From CADEEN01 sp963840805 (GTDB lineage: Bacteria > Pseudomonadota > Gammaproteobacteria > Burkholderiales > Burkholderiaceae_C), in the NCBI GenBank assembly GCA_963840805.1, contig CAWJAJ010000016.1:360857-424856 (forward strand): a stretch of 64,000 nucleotides of DNA, read 5' to 3'. This document shows, piece after piece, positions 42,327-52,057 of this stretch. Under the pieces are notes generated by a model. That model worked only from the letters and a program-made list of their open reading frames with translations. It had not been told where the DNA came from and made no database searches. The position numbers were made by a program, and so were the translations under genes. Within the stretch, counting starts at the first letter, position 1. Every line of letters begins with the position of its first letter.

Positions 42327-42902
42327 ATGAGCAAGATCCTGATGCTGTGCGGCGACTTCGGCGAAGACTACGAAGTGATGGTCCCGTTCCAGGCCCTGCA
42401 GGCCGTGGGCCACACGGTGCATGCGGTGGCGCCGGACAAGAAGAGCGGCGATTACGTAATGACCGCGATCCACGATTTCGAGGGCCAGCAGACCTACAGC
42501 GAGAAGCCCGGCCACCGCTTCACGCTCAACGCGACCTTTGCCGAAGTCGACCCGCAGAAGTACGACGCGCTGGTGGTGCCCGGCGGCCGCGCCCCCGAGT
42601 ACCTGCGCATGAATTCGCGCGTGGTCGAGATCGCGCGCCATTTCCTGGCCACCGGCAAGCCCGTCGCCGCGATCTGCCACGGCGCGCAGCTGCTGGCGGC
42701 CACCGGACTGCTCAAAGGCCGCAAGGTCAGCGCCTACCCGGCCTGCCAGGTCGAGGTGGAACTGGCCGGCGCCGAATACATGGGCATCGCGATCGATGCG
42801 GCCGTCACCGACGGCAAGCTCGTCACGGCGCCGGCGTGGCCCGCACACCCGGCCTGGATCGGCCAGTTCCTGGCCGTGCTCGGCACGCGCATCAGCCTGT
42901 AG
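42327..42902 (+). CDS. DJ-1/PfpI family protein
   Basis: Class I glutamine-amidotransferase-like fold of 191 residues. Nucleophile elbow with Cys in AAICHGAQLLAATG (about residue 110) and the acidic residue in GDFGEDYEVMVPFQ near the N-terminus are typical of PfpI/YhbO-type proteins (deglycase or protease-like; the activity of relatives is disputed). ATGs at 42321 and 42327 are possible; GAAAGGG at 42314 suits the second. Follows kup by ~100 bases. Probably a stress or protein-repair function; specific role unknown. Confidence 0.88.
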   Translation: MSKILMLCGDFGEDYEVMVPFQALQAVGHTVHAVAPDKKSGDYVMTAIHDFEGQQTYSEKPGHRFTLNATFAEVDPQKYDALVVPGGRAPEYLRMNSRVVEIARHFLATGKPVAAICHGAQLLAATGLLKGRKVSAYPACQVEVELAGAEYMGIAIDAAVTDGKLVTAPAWPAHPAWIGQFLAVLGTRISL

Positions 42903-42935
42903 CATCGCCGACGCGCCACCGCGAGGAGTACCGCC

Positions 42936-43334
42936 ATGTGCAAGATCTTCATCAGCGCCGATCCGTCGAGCTACGAAAGCCGCACGCGCTCGGTGCGGCT
43001 GCATGGCGTGGTCACCAGCATCCGGCTGGAGAACCTGCACTGGTCGGTGCTGGAGGAGATCGCCGGCCGCGACGGTATGACCGTGGCGCAACTGATCGAG
43101 AAGCTCTACGACGAGTTGGTGGCCGACCGCGGCGCGGTCGGCAACTTCTCGTCGTTCCTGCGCGTGTGCGCCTTGCGCTACGAGCACCTGATCGCCGACG
43201 GCCGCATCCCGCGCGACGCGGCGATACCGATCCGCTCGCTCGATGCCGAGCGGGTGCTCGACGGCCTGCCGCGCGCGGCCCGGCAGCCGCCGTTGCCGGC
43301 GCGGCGCATGCGCCCTGCGCGCACGCTCAGCTGA
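42936..43334 (+). CDS. Ribbon-helix-helix domain protein
   Basis: 132 residues. The central part TRSVRLHGVVTSIRLENLHW (residues ~17-36), with the following helix-turn-helix LEEIAGRDGMTVAQLIEKLYDEL, fits the RHH_4 domain found in proteobacterial proteins sometimes misnamed aryl-sulfate sulfotransferase. RHH domains bind DNA as dimers. Strong ribosome site GCGAGGAGTACCGCC-ATG. The C-terminal tail is Arg/Pro-rich. Located 33 bases after the PfpI gene, so probably cotranscribed. Target unknown. Confidence 0.82.
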   Translation: MCKIFISADPSSYESRTRSVRLHGVVTSIRLENLHWSVLEEIAGRDGMTVAQLIEKLYDELVADRGAVGNFSSFLRVCALRYEHLIADGRIPRDAAIPIRSLDAERVLDGLPRAARQPPLPARRMRPARTLS

Positions 43335-43458
43335 GCTTCTGCTCAGCGGTCGGCGTTGCCGCGCCGATCGGCCGGCGCGGTGCCGGCGACCCTCGCCGCC
43401 AGCGCGCCCCGACGCGTCGCCGGGCGGCCGCTCTCGACGTGCCTCGGATAATGGGCCG

Positions 43459-44391
43459 ATGCACTCGATCGTCGCCTTCGCCGCGCCGCCGTCCGACAGC
43501 GGCGCGGCACGGTCGTTGCCGGCCACGCCGGCGCTCGACGCGTTGGTCGCGCGCTGGGCCGAGGTGTGCCGCGACAGTGGCGACGAAAACAGCTTCAGCC
43601 CGCCCCACGAACGGGCACTGGCTGCCGCGCTCGGCTGGCACGCCGCCGACGGTTGCCTGCCGTGGGCGGCGCGCCAGGCCGCGCTGGACGGCATCGCGGT
43701 CGCGACACGAGCCTGGGGCCTGCTGACACCGGTGCACTGGCGCGTCGGCAGCGATGGCGTTCACCTCGTCGACCCCGATGCGCTCGCACTGTCCGACGCC
43801 GACTCGCGTGCGCTGTGCGACGCCGTGCGGCCGCTGTTCGACGCCGCGGGTTTCACGCTGGCCTGGGGCGCGGCGCTGCGCTGGTACGTGGCGCACGAGT
43901 CGCTGCAAGGCCTGGCCTGTGCCTCGCTCGACCGCGTCATCGGCCGCAACATCGACGCCTGGCTGCCGCGCCAACCCGCCGCCCGGCAACTGCGGCGGCT
44001 GCAAAACGAAGTGCAGATGCAGTGGCACCACCACCCGGTCAACGAGGCGCGCGAAGCGGCCGGCGGGCTGGCGGTCAATTCGTTCTGGCTCAGCGGCTGC
44101 GGCCGGGCACAGCCGGTGCGTGCCGACGACGTGCAGCTCGATGGGCGACTGCGCGGCCCGGCGTTGTGCGGCGACCGCGCCGCGTGGCAAGCGGGCTGGC
44201 AGGCGCTGGATGCCGCGGCCATCGCGCCGCTGCTGGCCGCGGCGGTGCGCGGCGAGCCGGCGCGGCTGACGCTGTGCGGCGAGCGCAGCGCCGTCGAACT
44301 CGCGCCGCGGCAGCGCGCCTGGTGGCAACGCGTCGCCGACACTGTCTCACCGCCGCGAGCCGACGCGCGCGCCCTGCTGGAGTCCCTTTGA
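43459..44391 (+). CDS. RpfE-like / phosphoglycerate-mutase-like conserved protein upstream of recJ
   Basis: Conserved protein of 310 residues, usually found directly before recJ in Burkholderiales and Xanthomonadales and annotated as RpfE-type regulatory protein or cofactor-independent phosphoglycerate mutase-like. Blocks seen: PPHERALAAALGWHAADGCLPWAA, TPVHWRVGSDGVHLVDP, GRNIDAWLP, RLQNEVQMQWHHHPVNEAR (a His-rich motif) and VNSFWLSGCG. No mutase active-site metal motif is visible to me. Intact; recJ begins 8 bases after its stop (or overlaps it if recJ starts at the TTG at 44388). Function unknown. Confidence 0.75.
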   Translation: MHSIVAFAAPPSDSGAARSLPATPALDALVARWAEVCRDSGDENSFSPPHERALAAALGWHAADGCLPWAARQAALDGIAVATRAWGLLTPVHWRVGSDGVHLVDPDALALSDADSRALCDAVRPLFDAAGFTLAWGAALRWYVAHESLQGLACASLDRVIGRNIDAWLPRQPAARQLRRLQNEVQMQWHHHPVNEAREAAGGLAVNSFWLSGCGRAQPVRADDVQLDGRLRGPALCGDRAAWQAGWQALDAAAIAPLLAAAVRGEPARLTLCGERSAVELAPRQRAWWQRVADTVSPPRADARALLESL

Positions 44392-44399
44392 CTGCACCG

Positions 44400-46154
44400 A
44401 TGATCGAGACCCGCGATACGCCCCCGTTGATCCTGGAGTTGCGCGACGTGCCGCCGCGCGTGGCTTTCGCACTCGAGCAGGCCGGCGTGCACCCGCTGCT
44501 GGCGCGCCTGTTCGCCGCCCGCGGCGTGACACGCGCCGACGAACTCGACGACGCGCTGGCCCACCTGCTGCCGCCGGCCACGCTGCAGGGCACGGCGGCG
44601 GCCGCCACGTTGCTCGCCGACGCGATCGCCCGCCAGCAGCGCATCTGCATCGTCGCCGACTACGACTGCGACGGCGCCACCGCCTGCGCCGTGGCGCTGC
44701 GCGGGCTGGCGATGCTCGGCGCCGCGCCGGCCACGCTGCACTACGTGGTGCCCGACCGCAGCGTGCACGGCTATGGCCTGACGCCGGCGATCGTCGACCT
44801 GGCGCTGGCGAAGCAACCGCAACTGCTGGTGACGGTCGACAACGGCATCGCCAGCCTCGAGGGCGTGGCCCATGCGCGTGCCCACGACCTGGCGGTGCTG
44901 GTGACCGACCACCACCTGCCGGCGGTGGTCGATGGCGTGGTCGTGCTGCCCGACGCCGACGTGATCGTCAACCCGAACCAGCCCGGCGATACCTTCGAGA
45001 GCAAGGCGCTGGCCGGCGTCGGCGTGATGTTCTACGTGCTGCTCGCGCTGCGCGCCGAGCTGCGCGCGCGTGGCGCCTTCGAGGGCCGCACCGAGCCGCG
45101 ACTGGATGCGCTGCTCGATCTGGTGGCCCTCGGCACCGTCGCCGATGTGGTGCGGCTCGACGCCAACAACCGCCGCCTCGTCGCGCAAGGCCTGAAGCGC
45201 ATCCGCAGCGGCCGCATGCAGGCCGGCATCGCGGCCCTGTTCGCGGTCGCCGGGCGCCAGCCGGCACGCGCCGCGGCGTTCGATTTCGGCTTTGCGCTGG
45301 GCCCGCGCATCAATGCCGCAGGCCGGCTGGCCGACATGACGCTGGGCATCGAATGCCTGCTCACCGACGACGCGTCGCGCGCGGCCGAGCTGGCGCAACA
45401 GCTCGATGCCATCAACCGCGAGCGTCGCGAGGTCGAGGCCGGTATGCGCGAGCAGGCCGAGGCCGCGCTCGGCCATCTGCTGCCCGAGACGGGCGCGGCC
45501 GCGCCGCCCCCCGCGCTGGCGCTTTTCGACCCGGCCTTCCACGAGGGCGTGGTCGGCATCGTCGCCGGACGGCTGAAAGACCGGCTGCATCGGCCGACCT
45601 TCGTGTTCGCGCTCGGCGCCGACGGCGCGCTGAAAGGTTCGGGACGCTCGATCCCGGGCTTTCACCTGCGCGACGCGCTCGATCTCGTCGCCAAGCGCCA
45701 CCCCGGCGTGCTGCTGCGCTTCGGCGGCCACGCCATGGCTGCCGGCTGCACTATTCTCCTGGAGCACTTCGACACCTTCGACGCGGCGCTGCAACGCGTG
45801 GCCAGCGAGTGGCTCGACGCGGCGACGCTGACGCGGCGCGTACGCACCGACGGCGCGCTGGCACTCGAGTACTTCAACGCCGAGACCGTGGCCGCGCTCG
45901 ACGCGCAGGTGTGGGGCCAGGCCTTCGAGCCGCCGCTGTTCTGCGACGTGGTCGACGTGCTGGCGCAGCGGCTGGTCGGCGAGCGCCACCTGAAGCTGCG
46001 CGTGCGCCACCTCGGCCAGCCGCGCGACGCGATCTGGTTCGGCCACGCCGAGCCGGTGGCCGAGCGCGTGCGCCTGGCCTATCGCATCGCACTCGATGAG
46101 TACCAGGGCCAGCGGCGGCTGCAGATGGTGGTCGAGGCCGCGTTCGCGGTGTGA
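44400..46154 (+). CDS. recJ: Single-stranded-DNA-specific exonuclease RecJ
   Basis: 5'-3' exonuclease of the DHH phosphoesterase superfamily, 584 residues, intact. Motifs: IVADYDCDGATACAVAL (motif I, about residue 85), VTVDNGIASLEG (II), VTDHHLP (III, the DHH motif), GVGVMFYVLLAL, ALGTVADVVRLDANNR (IV), GPRINAAGRLADM and the C-terminal DHHA1 part FGGHAMAAG. It functions in recombination and mismatch repair. Starts at ATG 44400, or TTG 44388 overlapping the previous stop. Confidence 0.95.
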   Translation: MIETRDTPPLILELRDVPPRVAFALEQAGVHPLLARLFAARGVTRADELDDALAHLLPPATLQGTAAAATLLADAIARQQRICIVADYDCDGATACAVALRGLAMLGAAPATLHYVVPDRSVHGYGLTPAIVDLALAKQPQLLVTVDNGIASLEGVAHARAHDLAVLVTDHHLPAVVDGVVVLPDADVIVNPNQPGDTFESKALAGVGVMFYVLLALRAELRARGAFEGRTEPRLDALLDLVALGTVADVVRLDANNRRLVAQGLKRIRSGRMQAGIAALFAVAGRQPARAAAFDFGFALGPRINAAGRLADMTLGIECLLTDDASRAAELAQQLDAINRERREVEAGMREQAEAALGHLLPETGAAAPPPALALFDPAFHEGVVGIVAGRLKDRLHRPTFVFALGADGALKGSGRSIPGFHLRDALDLVAKRHPGVLLRFGGHAMAAGCTILLEHFDTFDAALQRVASEWLDAATLTRRVRTDGALALEYFNAETVAALDAQVWGQAFEPPLFCDVVDVLAQRLVGERHLKLRVRHLGQPRDAIWFGHAEPVAERVRLAYRIALDEYQGQRRLQMVVEAAFAV

Positions 46155-46303
46155 GCCGGCGGGCCGCGCGCGGGCCGTCCGGACGCCGGCGCTCGTCCCC
46201 CGCGAGGTCGGCCGCGGCAGGCCGTCGGCGAGAGGCTGCGGCAACCCGCGGCGGGTTGCAACTCGTAGCAGCGTCGCGCGGAAAAGAACGTAGCCTTCGC
46301 GGC

Positions 46304-47533
46304 ATGAACGAGCCGATGGCGCCACCCCACGATCCCTCCCGCCCCTCACTGCGCCGCGCGCTCGGCGGGTCGTTGGCGGCGATGGCCGCGCTGATCGCGC
46401 TCGCCATTGCCGCCTGCGGTGGCGGCGGCAGCGAAGCACCGCCCGGCAACGGGCTGCCGTCCGGGCCACCGAAAGCCACCGTGCTCGGCGTCACGCTCAG
46501 CAGCCCCTGGGGCCTGGCCTTCCTGCCCGACGGCCGCATGCTGGTGACGCAAAAGGGCGGTTCACTGGTGATCGTGCGCGCCGACGGCTCGGCCGTCGAC
46601 GCCACCGTGAGCGGCGTGCCGGCCGTCAATGCGGCGGGCCAGGGTGGCCTGCTCGACGTCGCCCTCGACCCCGACTTCGCCACCCAACCCTGGGTCTACC
46701 TGACGTTCTCCGAAGACGGCGTCGGCGGCGCCGGCACCGCGCTGGCGCGCGGCCGCCTGGTCAACGACGCGCTGCAGGACGTGGCGGTGATCTGGCGGCA
46801 GACGCCGAAAGTCAACAGCGGTGCCCACTTCGGTTCGCGCATCGTCTTTCGCAGCGACAAGACGCTCTACGTCACCGCCGGCGAGCGCGGCCAGGACGAC
46901 CCGGCCAACCCGACGGCACAGAACGCGCAGAACGTCGCCAAGACGCTGGGCAAGGTGGTGCGGCTGAATCGCGACGGCAGCATCCCGCCCGGCAACCCGG
47001 TGTTCGCGACGGCCGGCGCGTTGCCGGGGCTGTGGAGCCTCGGCCACCGCAATCCGCAGGGCGCGGCGCTGAAACCCGGCAGCGACGAGTTGTGGCTGAC
47101 CGAGCATGGGCCGCAGGGCGGCGACGAACTCAACCGCGTGCTGCCCGGCCGCAACTACGGCTGGCCGTTGGTGAGCTACGGTTGCCCGTACGGCTCGCCG
47201 GTGGGTGATGCCTGTCGCGTCGGCGGCGGAACGCATGCGCCGACCTACGAGGAGCCGAAGACCTTCTGGGTGCCGACCTCGATCGCCCCTGCCGGCCTGG
47301 CCTTCTACACCGCCGACAAGTTCCCCGAGTGGCGGGGCAACGTGTTTGCCGGTGCGCTGGCGGGCCAGTCGCTGTGGCGCATCGTGCTCGACGCCGCCGG
47401 CAACGTGAGCGAGCGCGAAGAGGTCGCGGTGGTCAAGGCGCTGGGCAAGCGCATCCGCGACGTGCGCCAAGGCCCCGACGGCTGGCTCTACCTGCTGACG
47501 GACGACGGCCGCATCGTGCGCATCGAGCGCTGA
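46304..47533 (+). CDS. PQQ-dependent aldose sugar dehydrogenase, lipoprotein
   Basis: Soluble-glucose-dehydrogenase-like six-bladed propeller, 409 residues, intact. N-terminus with Arg residues, helix GGSLAAMAALIALAIAAC and lipobox Cys followed by a Gly-rich linker mark an exported lipoprotein. Blocks: SSPWGLAFLPDGRMLVTQK, QGGLLDVALDPDFA, NSGAHFGSRIVF (catalytic His), GHRNPQGAAL and LTEHGPQGGDELNRVLPGRN. These match the Asd/YliI family, which oxidises aldoses with PQQ. Stands alone between recJ and sapC. The physiological sugar is unknown. Confidence 0.9.
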   Translation: MNEPMAPPHDPSRPSLRRALGGSLAAMAALIALAIAACGGGGSEAPPGNGLPSGPPKATVLGVTLSSPWGLAFLPDGRMLVTQKGGSLVIVRADGSAVDATVSGVPAVNAAGQGGLLDVALDPDFATQPWVYLTFSEDGVGGAGTALARGRLVNDALQDVAVIWRQTPKVNSGAHFGSRIVFRSDKTLYVTAGERGQDDPANPTAQNAQNVAKTLGKVVRLNRDGSIPPGNPVFATAGALPGLWSLGHRNPQGAALKPGSDELWLTEHGPQGGDELNRVLPGRNYGWPLVSYGCPYGSPVGDACRVGGGTHAPTYEEPKTFWVPTSIAPAGLAFYTADKFPEWRGNVFAGALAGQSLWRIVLDAAGNVSEREEVAVVKALGKRIRDVRQGPDGWLYLLTDDGRIVRIER

Positions 47534-47573
47534 CCCATCGGCAGCCTGCGAGCAAGGCGCAAAGCACTCGCGC

Positions 47574-48321
47574 TTACGCCACCGCGCGCCGCGCCACGCG
47601 GCGCTCGACCAGCGCACGCATCAGGCCGAGCGAGATCTGATGCGCATGGATCAGCGACAGCACGCCGGTGCGGTGCAGGTCGAACACCGTGGCCTCGGGC
47701 AGCGACGCCAGCTTGGCCTCGTCGAGCGCCAGGAAGCCGTCGACCGACAACTGGCTGCCGTCGGGCAGCGTGGCGTCGAAGCGCATCGCGCGCAGCAGCT
47801 CGAGCTCGAGCAGGCGGCGGCCGAACAACCGCGTGCGCTGCACCTCGCGCTCGATCTCCTCGAGGAACTGGCGGCGCTCGGCCATGAAGGGGGTCGGTTC
47901 GCCGGCGTCGTCGAACAGCCGCTCGCCCTCGGCGGGCGACAGCGCATCGGCCTTGGCGTCGAAGCAAACGGCGAAGGTCGCGTCGTCGATCGGTGCAATG
48001 CCCAGCGGGTAGCCGCGCAGCAGCGCCGGCACGTAGCGCGCCGCCCAGCGGCCATCGGCAGCCGAGCATCAGGTTCTCGCCCTGCTGCAGGCCCAGCACC
48101 GCCATCGGCGCCACCTCGCGCTGGCCTTCGGCGCTCTGTCCGGCATCGACGAAGACGATCGGGTACTCGCGGCAGACATCGCCGAATTCGACCGCGGTGA
48201 TGAACAGCGCATTCATGCCCGCGGTGCGGTCGAAGCGCACACCGCTGGGTTTCAACCGCAGCGTGCGGTGTTGTGTGCGGTCGAGCGCCACCGGCTCGGC
48301 AAACAGCGTCGGGTCGATCAT
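47574..48321 (-). CDS. SapC family protein (one frameshift)
   Basis: About 248 residues. N-terminal EPVALDRTQHRTLRLKPSG, the FITAVEFGDVCREYPIVFVD block and the C-terminal FDLHRTGVLSLIHAHQISL are typical of SapC-like proteins (named for peptide resistance, function unclear). An extra base near 48060 shifts the middle. The ATG overlaps the stop of the upstream CorC/HlyC-type gene (ATGA), so the two are coupled. Confidence 0.85.
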
Positions 48322-49622
48322 GGTTCAGCGTCTCCGGGTTCTGCGATCGGTGCCACCATCACCTTGTCGACGCGTTTGCCGTCCATGTCGACGACTTCGA
48401 AGCGCCAGCCCTGCCAATCGACGCGGTCGCCGGTGCGCGGCAGGCGGCCCAGCAACAACATGATCATGCCAGCCAGCGTGTTGTAGCGGCCCCGGTCCTC
48501 TTCGGGCAGCTCCTTCAGGTCGAGTCGGTCCTTCAGTTCCGGCACCGGGATCAGGCCATCCAACAGCCAGCTGCCATCGCCGCGCTCGACCGCCCAGGCA
48601 CCGTCATCAGCCGGCGCGCTGAACTCGCCGGTGATCGCCTCCAGCACATCGCGCACCGTGATCACGCCCTGCACCTCGCCGTATTCGTCGACGACGAACA
48701 CCAGCTCGGCGCTGGACACGCGGAAATGCTCGAGCAGTTCCATTCCCGACAGGGTTTCGGGCACGAATACCGGCGCGGTCAGCACATCGGCCAGCTTCGG
48801 CTCTTCGCCGCGCGCCAGCGCCGGCAGCAGGCTCTGTGCCGAGACCACGCCCAGCACTTCCGACAGGCCGCCGCGGCACACCGGGTAGCGCGTGTGCTGG
48901 TGCTCGGCCATCAATGCCAGCGAGTTGGCCAGCGGCGCATTGACATCGAGCCAGGTGATCTCGGTGCGCGGCATCATCATCGAGCCGATCTGGCGATCGT
49001 CGAGCCGGAACACGTTGCGCACCATCTGGTGCTCCTGCTCCTCGATCACGCCGGCATCGAGGCCCTCCTCGAGGCTGGCGGCGATCTCTTCCTCGGTGAC
49101 GCTGCGGCTGGGCCCGCCGCGGATGCCAAAGAGGCGCAGCACCGCGACCGTGCACACCGACAACAGCGCCACCAGCGGCCGCGTCGCTGTCGACAGCCAT
49201 TGCATCGGTGTGGCCACCAGGCGCGCCACGGTCTCGGGGTACATCTGCCCGAGCCGCTTGGGCACCAGCTCGCCGAAGATGATCGTCAACACGGTGATGA
49301 TCACCACCACCAGGCCGGTCGCCGAGAAGGCCGCGGCGCGCGCTGGCACCTGGAAGGCATGCTGCAGCCAGGTGCCCAGCGGTTGCGAGAACGCCGCCTC
49401 GCCGACGATGCCGTTCAAGATGCCGATCGAGGTGATGCCGATCTGCACCGTCGACAGGAACTTGGTCGGGTTGTCGTGCAGTTCCATCGCCGCCTGCACG
49501 CCGGGTTCGCCGGCCTCGAGCATCACCTGAAGCCTCGCCTTGCGGCTGGCCGTGAGCGCCATCTCCGACATGGCGAACAGGCCGTTGAGCACGATCAGGA
49601 AGGCGAGCAGCGCGACGTCCAT
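48318..49622 (-). CDS. CorC/HlyC (CNNM)-family membrane protein
   Basis: 434 residues, intact: N-terminal DUF21 transmembrane domain (LIVLNGLFAMSEMALTASRK, then GITSIGILNGIVGEAAFSQP and VVVIITVLTIIFGELVPKRL), two CBS domains (MMMPRTEITWLDVNAPL and FVVDEYGEVQGVITVRDVLE) and a C-terminal CorC_HlyC domain ending VDKVMVAPI. Relatives are involved in magnesium/cobalt efflux or are named hemolysin-like. Two-gene operon with sapC. Divergent from apaH with ~65 bases between. Confidence 0.9.
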   Translation of the reverse strand: MDVALLAFLIVLNGLFAMSEMALTASRKARLQVMLEAGEPGVQAAMELHDNPTKFLSTVQIGITSIGILNGIVGEAAFSQPLGTWLQHAFQVPARAAAFSATGLVVVIITVLTIIFGELVPKRLGQMYPETVARLVATPMQWLSTATRPLVALLSVCTVAVLRLFGIRGGPSRSVTEEEIAASLEEGLDAGVIEEQEHQMVRNVFRLDDRQIGSMMMPRTEITWLDVNAPLANSLALMAEHQHTRYPVCRGGLSEVLGVVSAQSLLPALARGEEPKLADVLTAPVFVPETLSGMELLEHFRVSSAELVFVVDEYGEVQGVITVRDVLEAITGEFSAPADDGAWAVERGDGSWLLDGLIPVPELKDRLDLKELPEEDRGRYNTLAGMIMLLLGRLPRTGDRVDWQGWRFEVVDMDGKRVDKVMVAPIAEPGDAEP

Positions 49623-49688
49623 GCAACGAGGCCGCGTGGTCTGCGCCCCCGGGAATCAACAAGGGCGGCAGCGTAGCAGAATCGCCCC

Positions 49689-50510
49689 ATGCACTATCTG
49701 ATCGGCGACCTGCAGGGCTGCTGCGATGCCTTCGAGCGCCTGCTCGCCGAGATCGGCTTCTCGCCGTCGCGCGACCGCCTCACCGTGCTCGGCGACCTGG
49801 TCAACCGTGGCCCGCAATCGCTGGCCGTGCTGCGCCGCATGCGCGGCCTGGGCGCTGCCGCCGACGCGCTGCTCGGCAACCACGACCTGCACCTGCTCGC
49901 GGTGGCCCACGGCGTGCGGCCCGAGCACGCCAGCGACACGCTGCGCGAGATCCTCGACGCGCCCGACCGCGCGGCCTGGCTCGACTGGCTGCGCCAGCGC
50001 CCGCTGGCGCTGCAGCGCGAAGGCTGGCTGTGCGTGCACGCCGGTGTGTCGCCGGCCTGGAGCGCGGCGCAGACGCTGGCGCTGGCCGCCGAAATCGAGG
50101 CGATGCTGCGCGGCCCCGACCTCGCCGCCTTCCTGCCGCAGATGTACGGCAACGAGCCGGCGCGCTGGAGCGACACGCTGCAAGGCGCCGAGCGCTGGCG
50201 CCACGTCATCAACGTGCTGACGCGCATCCGCTTCTGCCATGCCGACGGCGCGCTCGACTTCAAGGCCAAGGAAGGCGCCGCCGCCGCCCCGCCCGGCCTG
50301 GTGCCGTGGTTCGAAGTCCCACAGCGCGCCAGCGCCGGCACGCCGATCGCCTTCGGCCACTGGTCCGCCCTCGGCCTCGTCAGCCGGCCCGACCTGCTGT
50401 CGCTGGACACCGGCTGCGTCTGGGGCGGCGCGTTGACGGCGGTGCGCGTCGACGGCGGCCGGCGCGAAGTGGTTCAGGTGGCTTGCCCGCCCGGGCCAGG
50501 ATCCGCATGA
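49689..50510 (+). CDS. apaH: Symmetrical bis(5'-nucleosyl)-tetraphosphatase ApaH
   Basis: Metallophosphatase of 273 residues that splits Ap4A into two ADP. Motifs: HYLIGDLQGCCDAFERLL (GDxxG metal motif), VLGDLVNRGPQSL (GDxxxRG), LLGNHDLHLLAVAHG (GNHD), WLCVHAGVSPAWS and the C-terminal FGHWSALG and LDTGCVWGG. Intact. It affects Ap4A levels, stress response and mRNA cap removal in relatives. Monocistronic; a tRNA-Ser gene follows 100 bases later. Confidence 0.95.
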   Translation: MHYLIGDLQGCCDAFERLLAEIGFSPSRDRLTVLGDLVNRGPQSLAVLRRMRGLGAAADALLGNHDLHLLAVAHGVRPEHASDTLREILDAPDRAAWLDWLRQRPLALQREGWLCVHAGVSPAWSAAQTLALAAEIEAMLRGPDLAAFLPQMYGNEPARWSDTLQGAERWRHVINVLTRIRFCHADGALDFKAKEGAAAAPPGLVPWFEVPQRASAGTPIAFGHWSALGLVSRPDLLSLDTGCVWGGALTAVRVDGGRREVVQVACPPGPGSA

Positions 50511-50611
50511 CTTGCGCTGCGGGCGACAGCCGTTGACGCCGCCGCAAGGCCTGCGTTGGAACACCAAGTCGGCCTGCGGCCGGCGACGAATGAGAGAATG
50601 CGCGCCGATCA

Positions 50612-50699
<88 letters not shown>

Positions 50700-50743
50700 G
50701 CACATTGTTTCCCGGTTGTCCATGGCAGTGCACCATAGAGCAC

Positions 50744-51235
50744 CTAAGCTCTTGATTTGACTGGGTTCCTTCCCACTTCAGTATTCACTGGAGTGCAAGC
50801 CTGGTTCGCATCATTCGTCGCGTGCGCTGCCCGGATGCGCCACTGGCCGCCGCGCGCCGTCAGCAGCCAGGTGAACACGCCGGTCCTCGGCCTGCGCAAC
50901 GTGCCGTCCGATTCGAACTCTCCCTGAACCGCCCACCTGAGGTGAAGCAATGCCACATCAGGCGCGACGGTTTGGACCGTGAACGCCCGATTGCTCCATA
51001 CGCTCGAGCGGAGTTGCCCCATGTGCAGGGCGGCGTGAACGCTTTCGACTTGCGCCCTTCCCTCGAGATGGGTGCCTGCAACCGTGACCCAGTCTGCGTC
51101 CTCGGTAATGAGCCGGGCCATGCGCGACATGTCATGCGCGTTCCACGACGCCTCCCACTCTGCGGCGATGGCTGCGGCTGCTTCAGCGAGTGTGGCGGGC
51201 ATGGCGGGATCAATGGTGGTGGTCTTGGCAGACAA
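50744..51235 (-). CDS. NTF2-like/SnoaL-like protein
   Basis: Cone-shaped alpha+beta-barrel family protein (SgcJ/DUF4440 type), up to 163 residues. AAIAAEWEASWNAHDMSRMA, ITEDADWVTVAGTHLEGRAQ and TGVFTWLLTARGGQWRIRAAH are standard NTF2-fold blocks. The first in-frame start is TTG at 51235; ATG at 51202 is the likelier start, though no clear ribosome site is seen. It is the last gene of the minus-strand unit aldh-tpp-TIM-aroD, 36 bases after aroD. Members include small isomerases, hydrolases and ligand-binding proteins; its role is unknown. Confidence 0.8.
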   Translation of the reverse strand: MSAKTTTIDPAMPATLAEAAAAIAAEWEASWNAHDMSRMARLITEDADWVTVAGTHLEGRAQVESVHAALHMGQLRSSVWSNRAFTVQTVAPDVALLHLRWAVQGEFESDGTLRRPRTGVFTWLLTARGGQWRIRAAHATNDANQACTPVNTEVGRNPVKSRA

Positions 51236-51271
51236 GCGCTCGCATGCCCGTCGATTCGGCGCCGTGCCGGC

Positions 51272-52057
51272 TCAGAGCATCTCGCCGCCGCGGGCGCGGC
51301 GAATGATGTCGAACGCAGCGACGAGGTCGCCGATCGGGATCTGGCCCGGGGCAGAGGCATGCTCACCGACGGCGAACGACAGGCTCGAGCCGAACAAGCC
51401 GCCGACGATGCGCGACACCGACCCCAGTGGTCCGATCGACATGCTGATCAGCGGGATGCGTACCTTGGTGTCGGCCTCGGCCGTGGCCGCCAGCAGGCGC
51501 AGCACGTCGGCGCGGTCGCGCGGCTTGACCTGCACCATGGCCACATCGGCGCCCAGCCGCTCGGCCTCGAGGAAGCGCTCGACCATGTAGTCGTGCCCGG
51601 GCGTGTAGCTGATGTTGTGGTACGAGAGGATCAGCCGCACCTCCTGGGCCTGCGTGCTCTGGCGCACGCGGCGTACGAGCCCGGGGTCGTTGTCCACCTC
51701 GAAGTCGATGAAGTCCACCAGCCGGGTCTCGGCCACCGCCTCGTACAGCTCGACGACCTGCTGCTCCCCGATGGGGATGCGATGGCCGCCGTCCTTCTTG
51801 GCGCGGCAGGTAAAGATGATCGGCAACCGGCCGGCCGCCGTGCGCAACTCGCGCAAGGTTTCGATCACCGCGGCAGTGTCAGCGATCGCGCCGAAGTGAT
51901 CGACGCGCCACTCGAGCAGGTCGGGTGACTTCGGCAGGATGCCGGCGGCCTCGGCCAGCACCCGCTCGCGCGTGCGACCGACCAATGGCGTGCAAACGAG
52001 CGGGGTTTCACCGCCCGGCTTCCTGCCGCGGGGGTCGAGCACCAAAGGATGTTTCAT
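51272..52057 (-). CDS. aroD: Type I 3-dehydroquinate dehydratase (AroD-like)
   Basis: Class I dehydroquinase of 261 residues that forms a Schiff base and removes water from 3-dehydroquinate to give 3-dehydroshikimate. Catalytic residues are present: EWR (Glu49, Arg51), His147 in LSYHN, Lys178 in VQVKPR, and the conserved SMSIGPLGSVSR with the substrate-binding Arg. Biosynthetic AroD in Burkholderiales is usually type II (AroQ), so a type I enzyme inside a catabolic operon points to quinate/shikimate-like substrates. The ATG overlaps the stop of the upstream TIM-barrel gene (ATGA). Intact. Confidence 0.88.
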   Translation of the reverse strand: MKHPLVLDPRGRKPGGETPLVCTPLVGRTRERVLAEAAGILPKSPDLLEWRVDHFGAIADTAAVIETLRELRTAAGRLPIIFTCRAKKDGGHRIPIGEQQVVELYEAVAETRLVDFIDFEVDNDPGLVRRVRQSTQAQEVRLILSYHNISYTPGHDYMVERFLEAERLGADVAMVQVKPRDRADVLRLLAATAEADTKVRIPLISMSIGPLGSVSRIVGGLFGSSLSFAVGEHASAPGQIPIGDLVAAFDIIRRARGGEML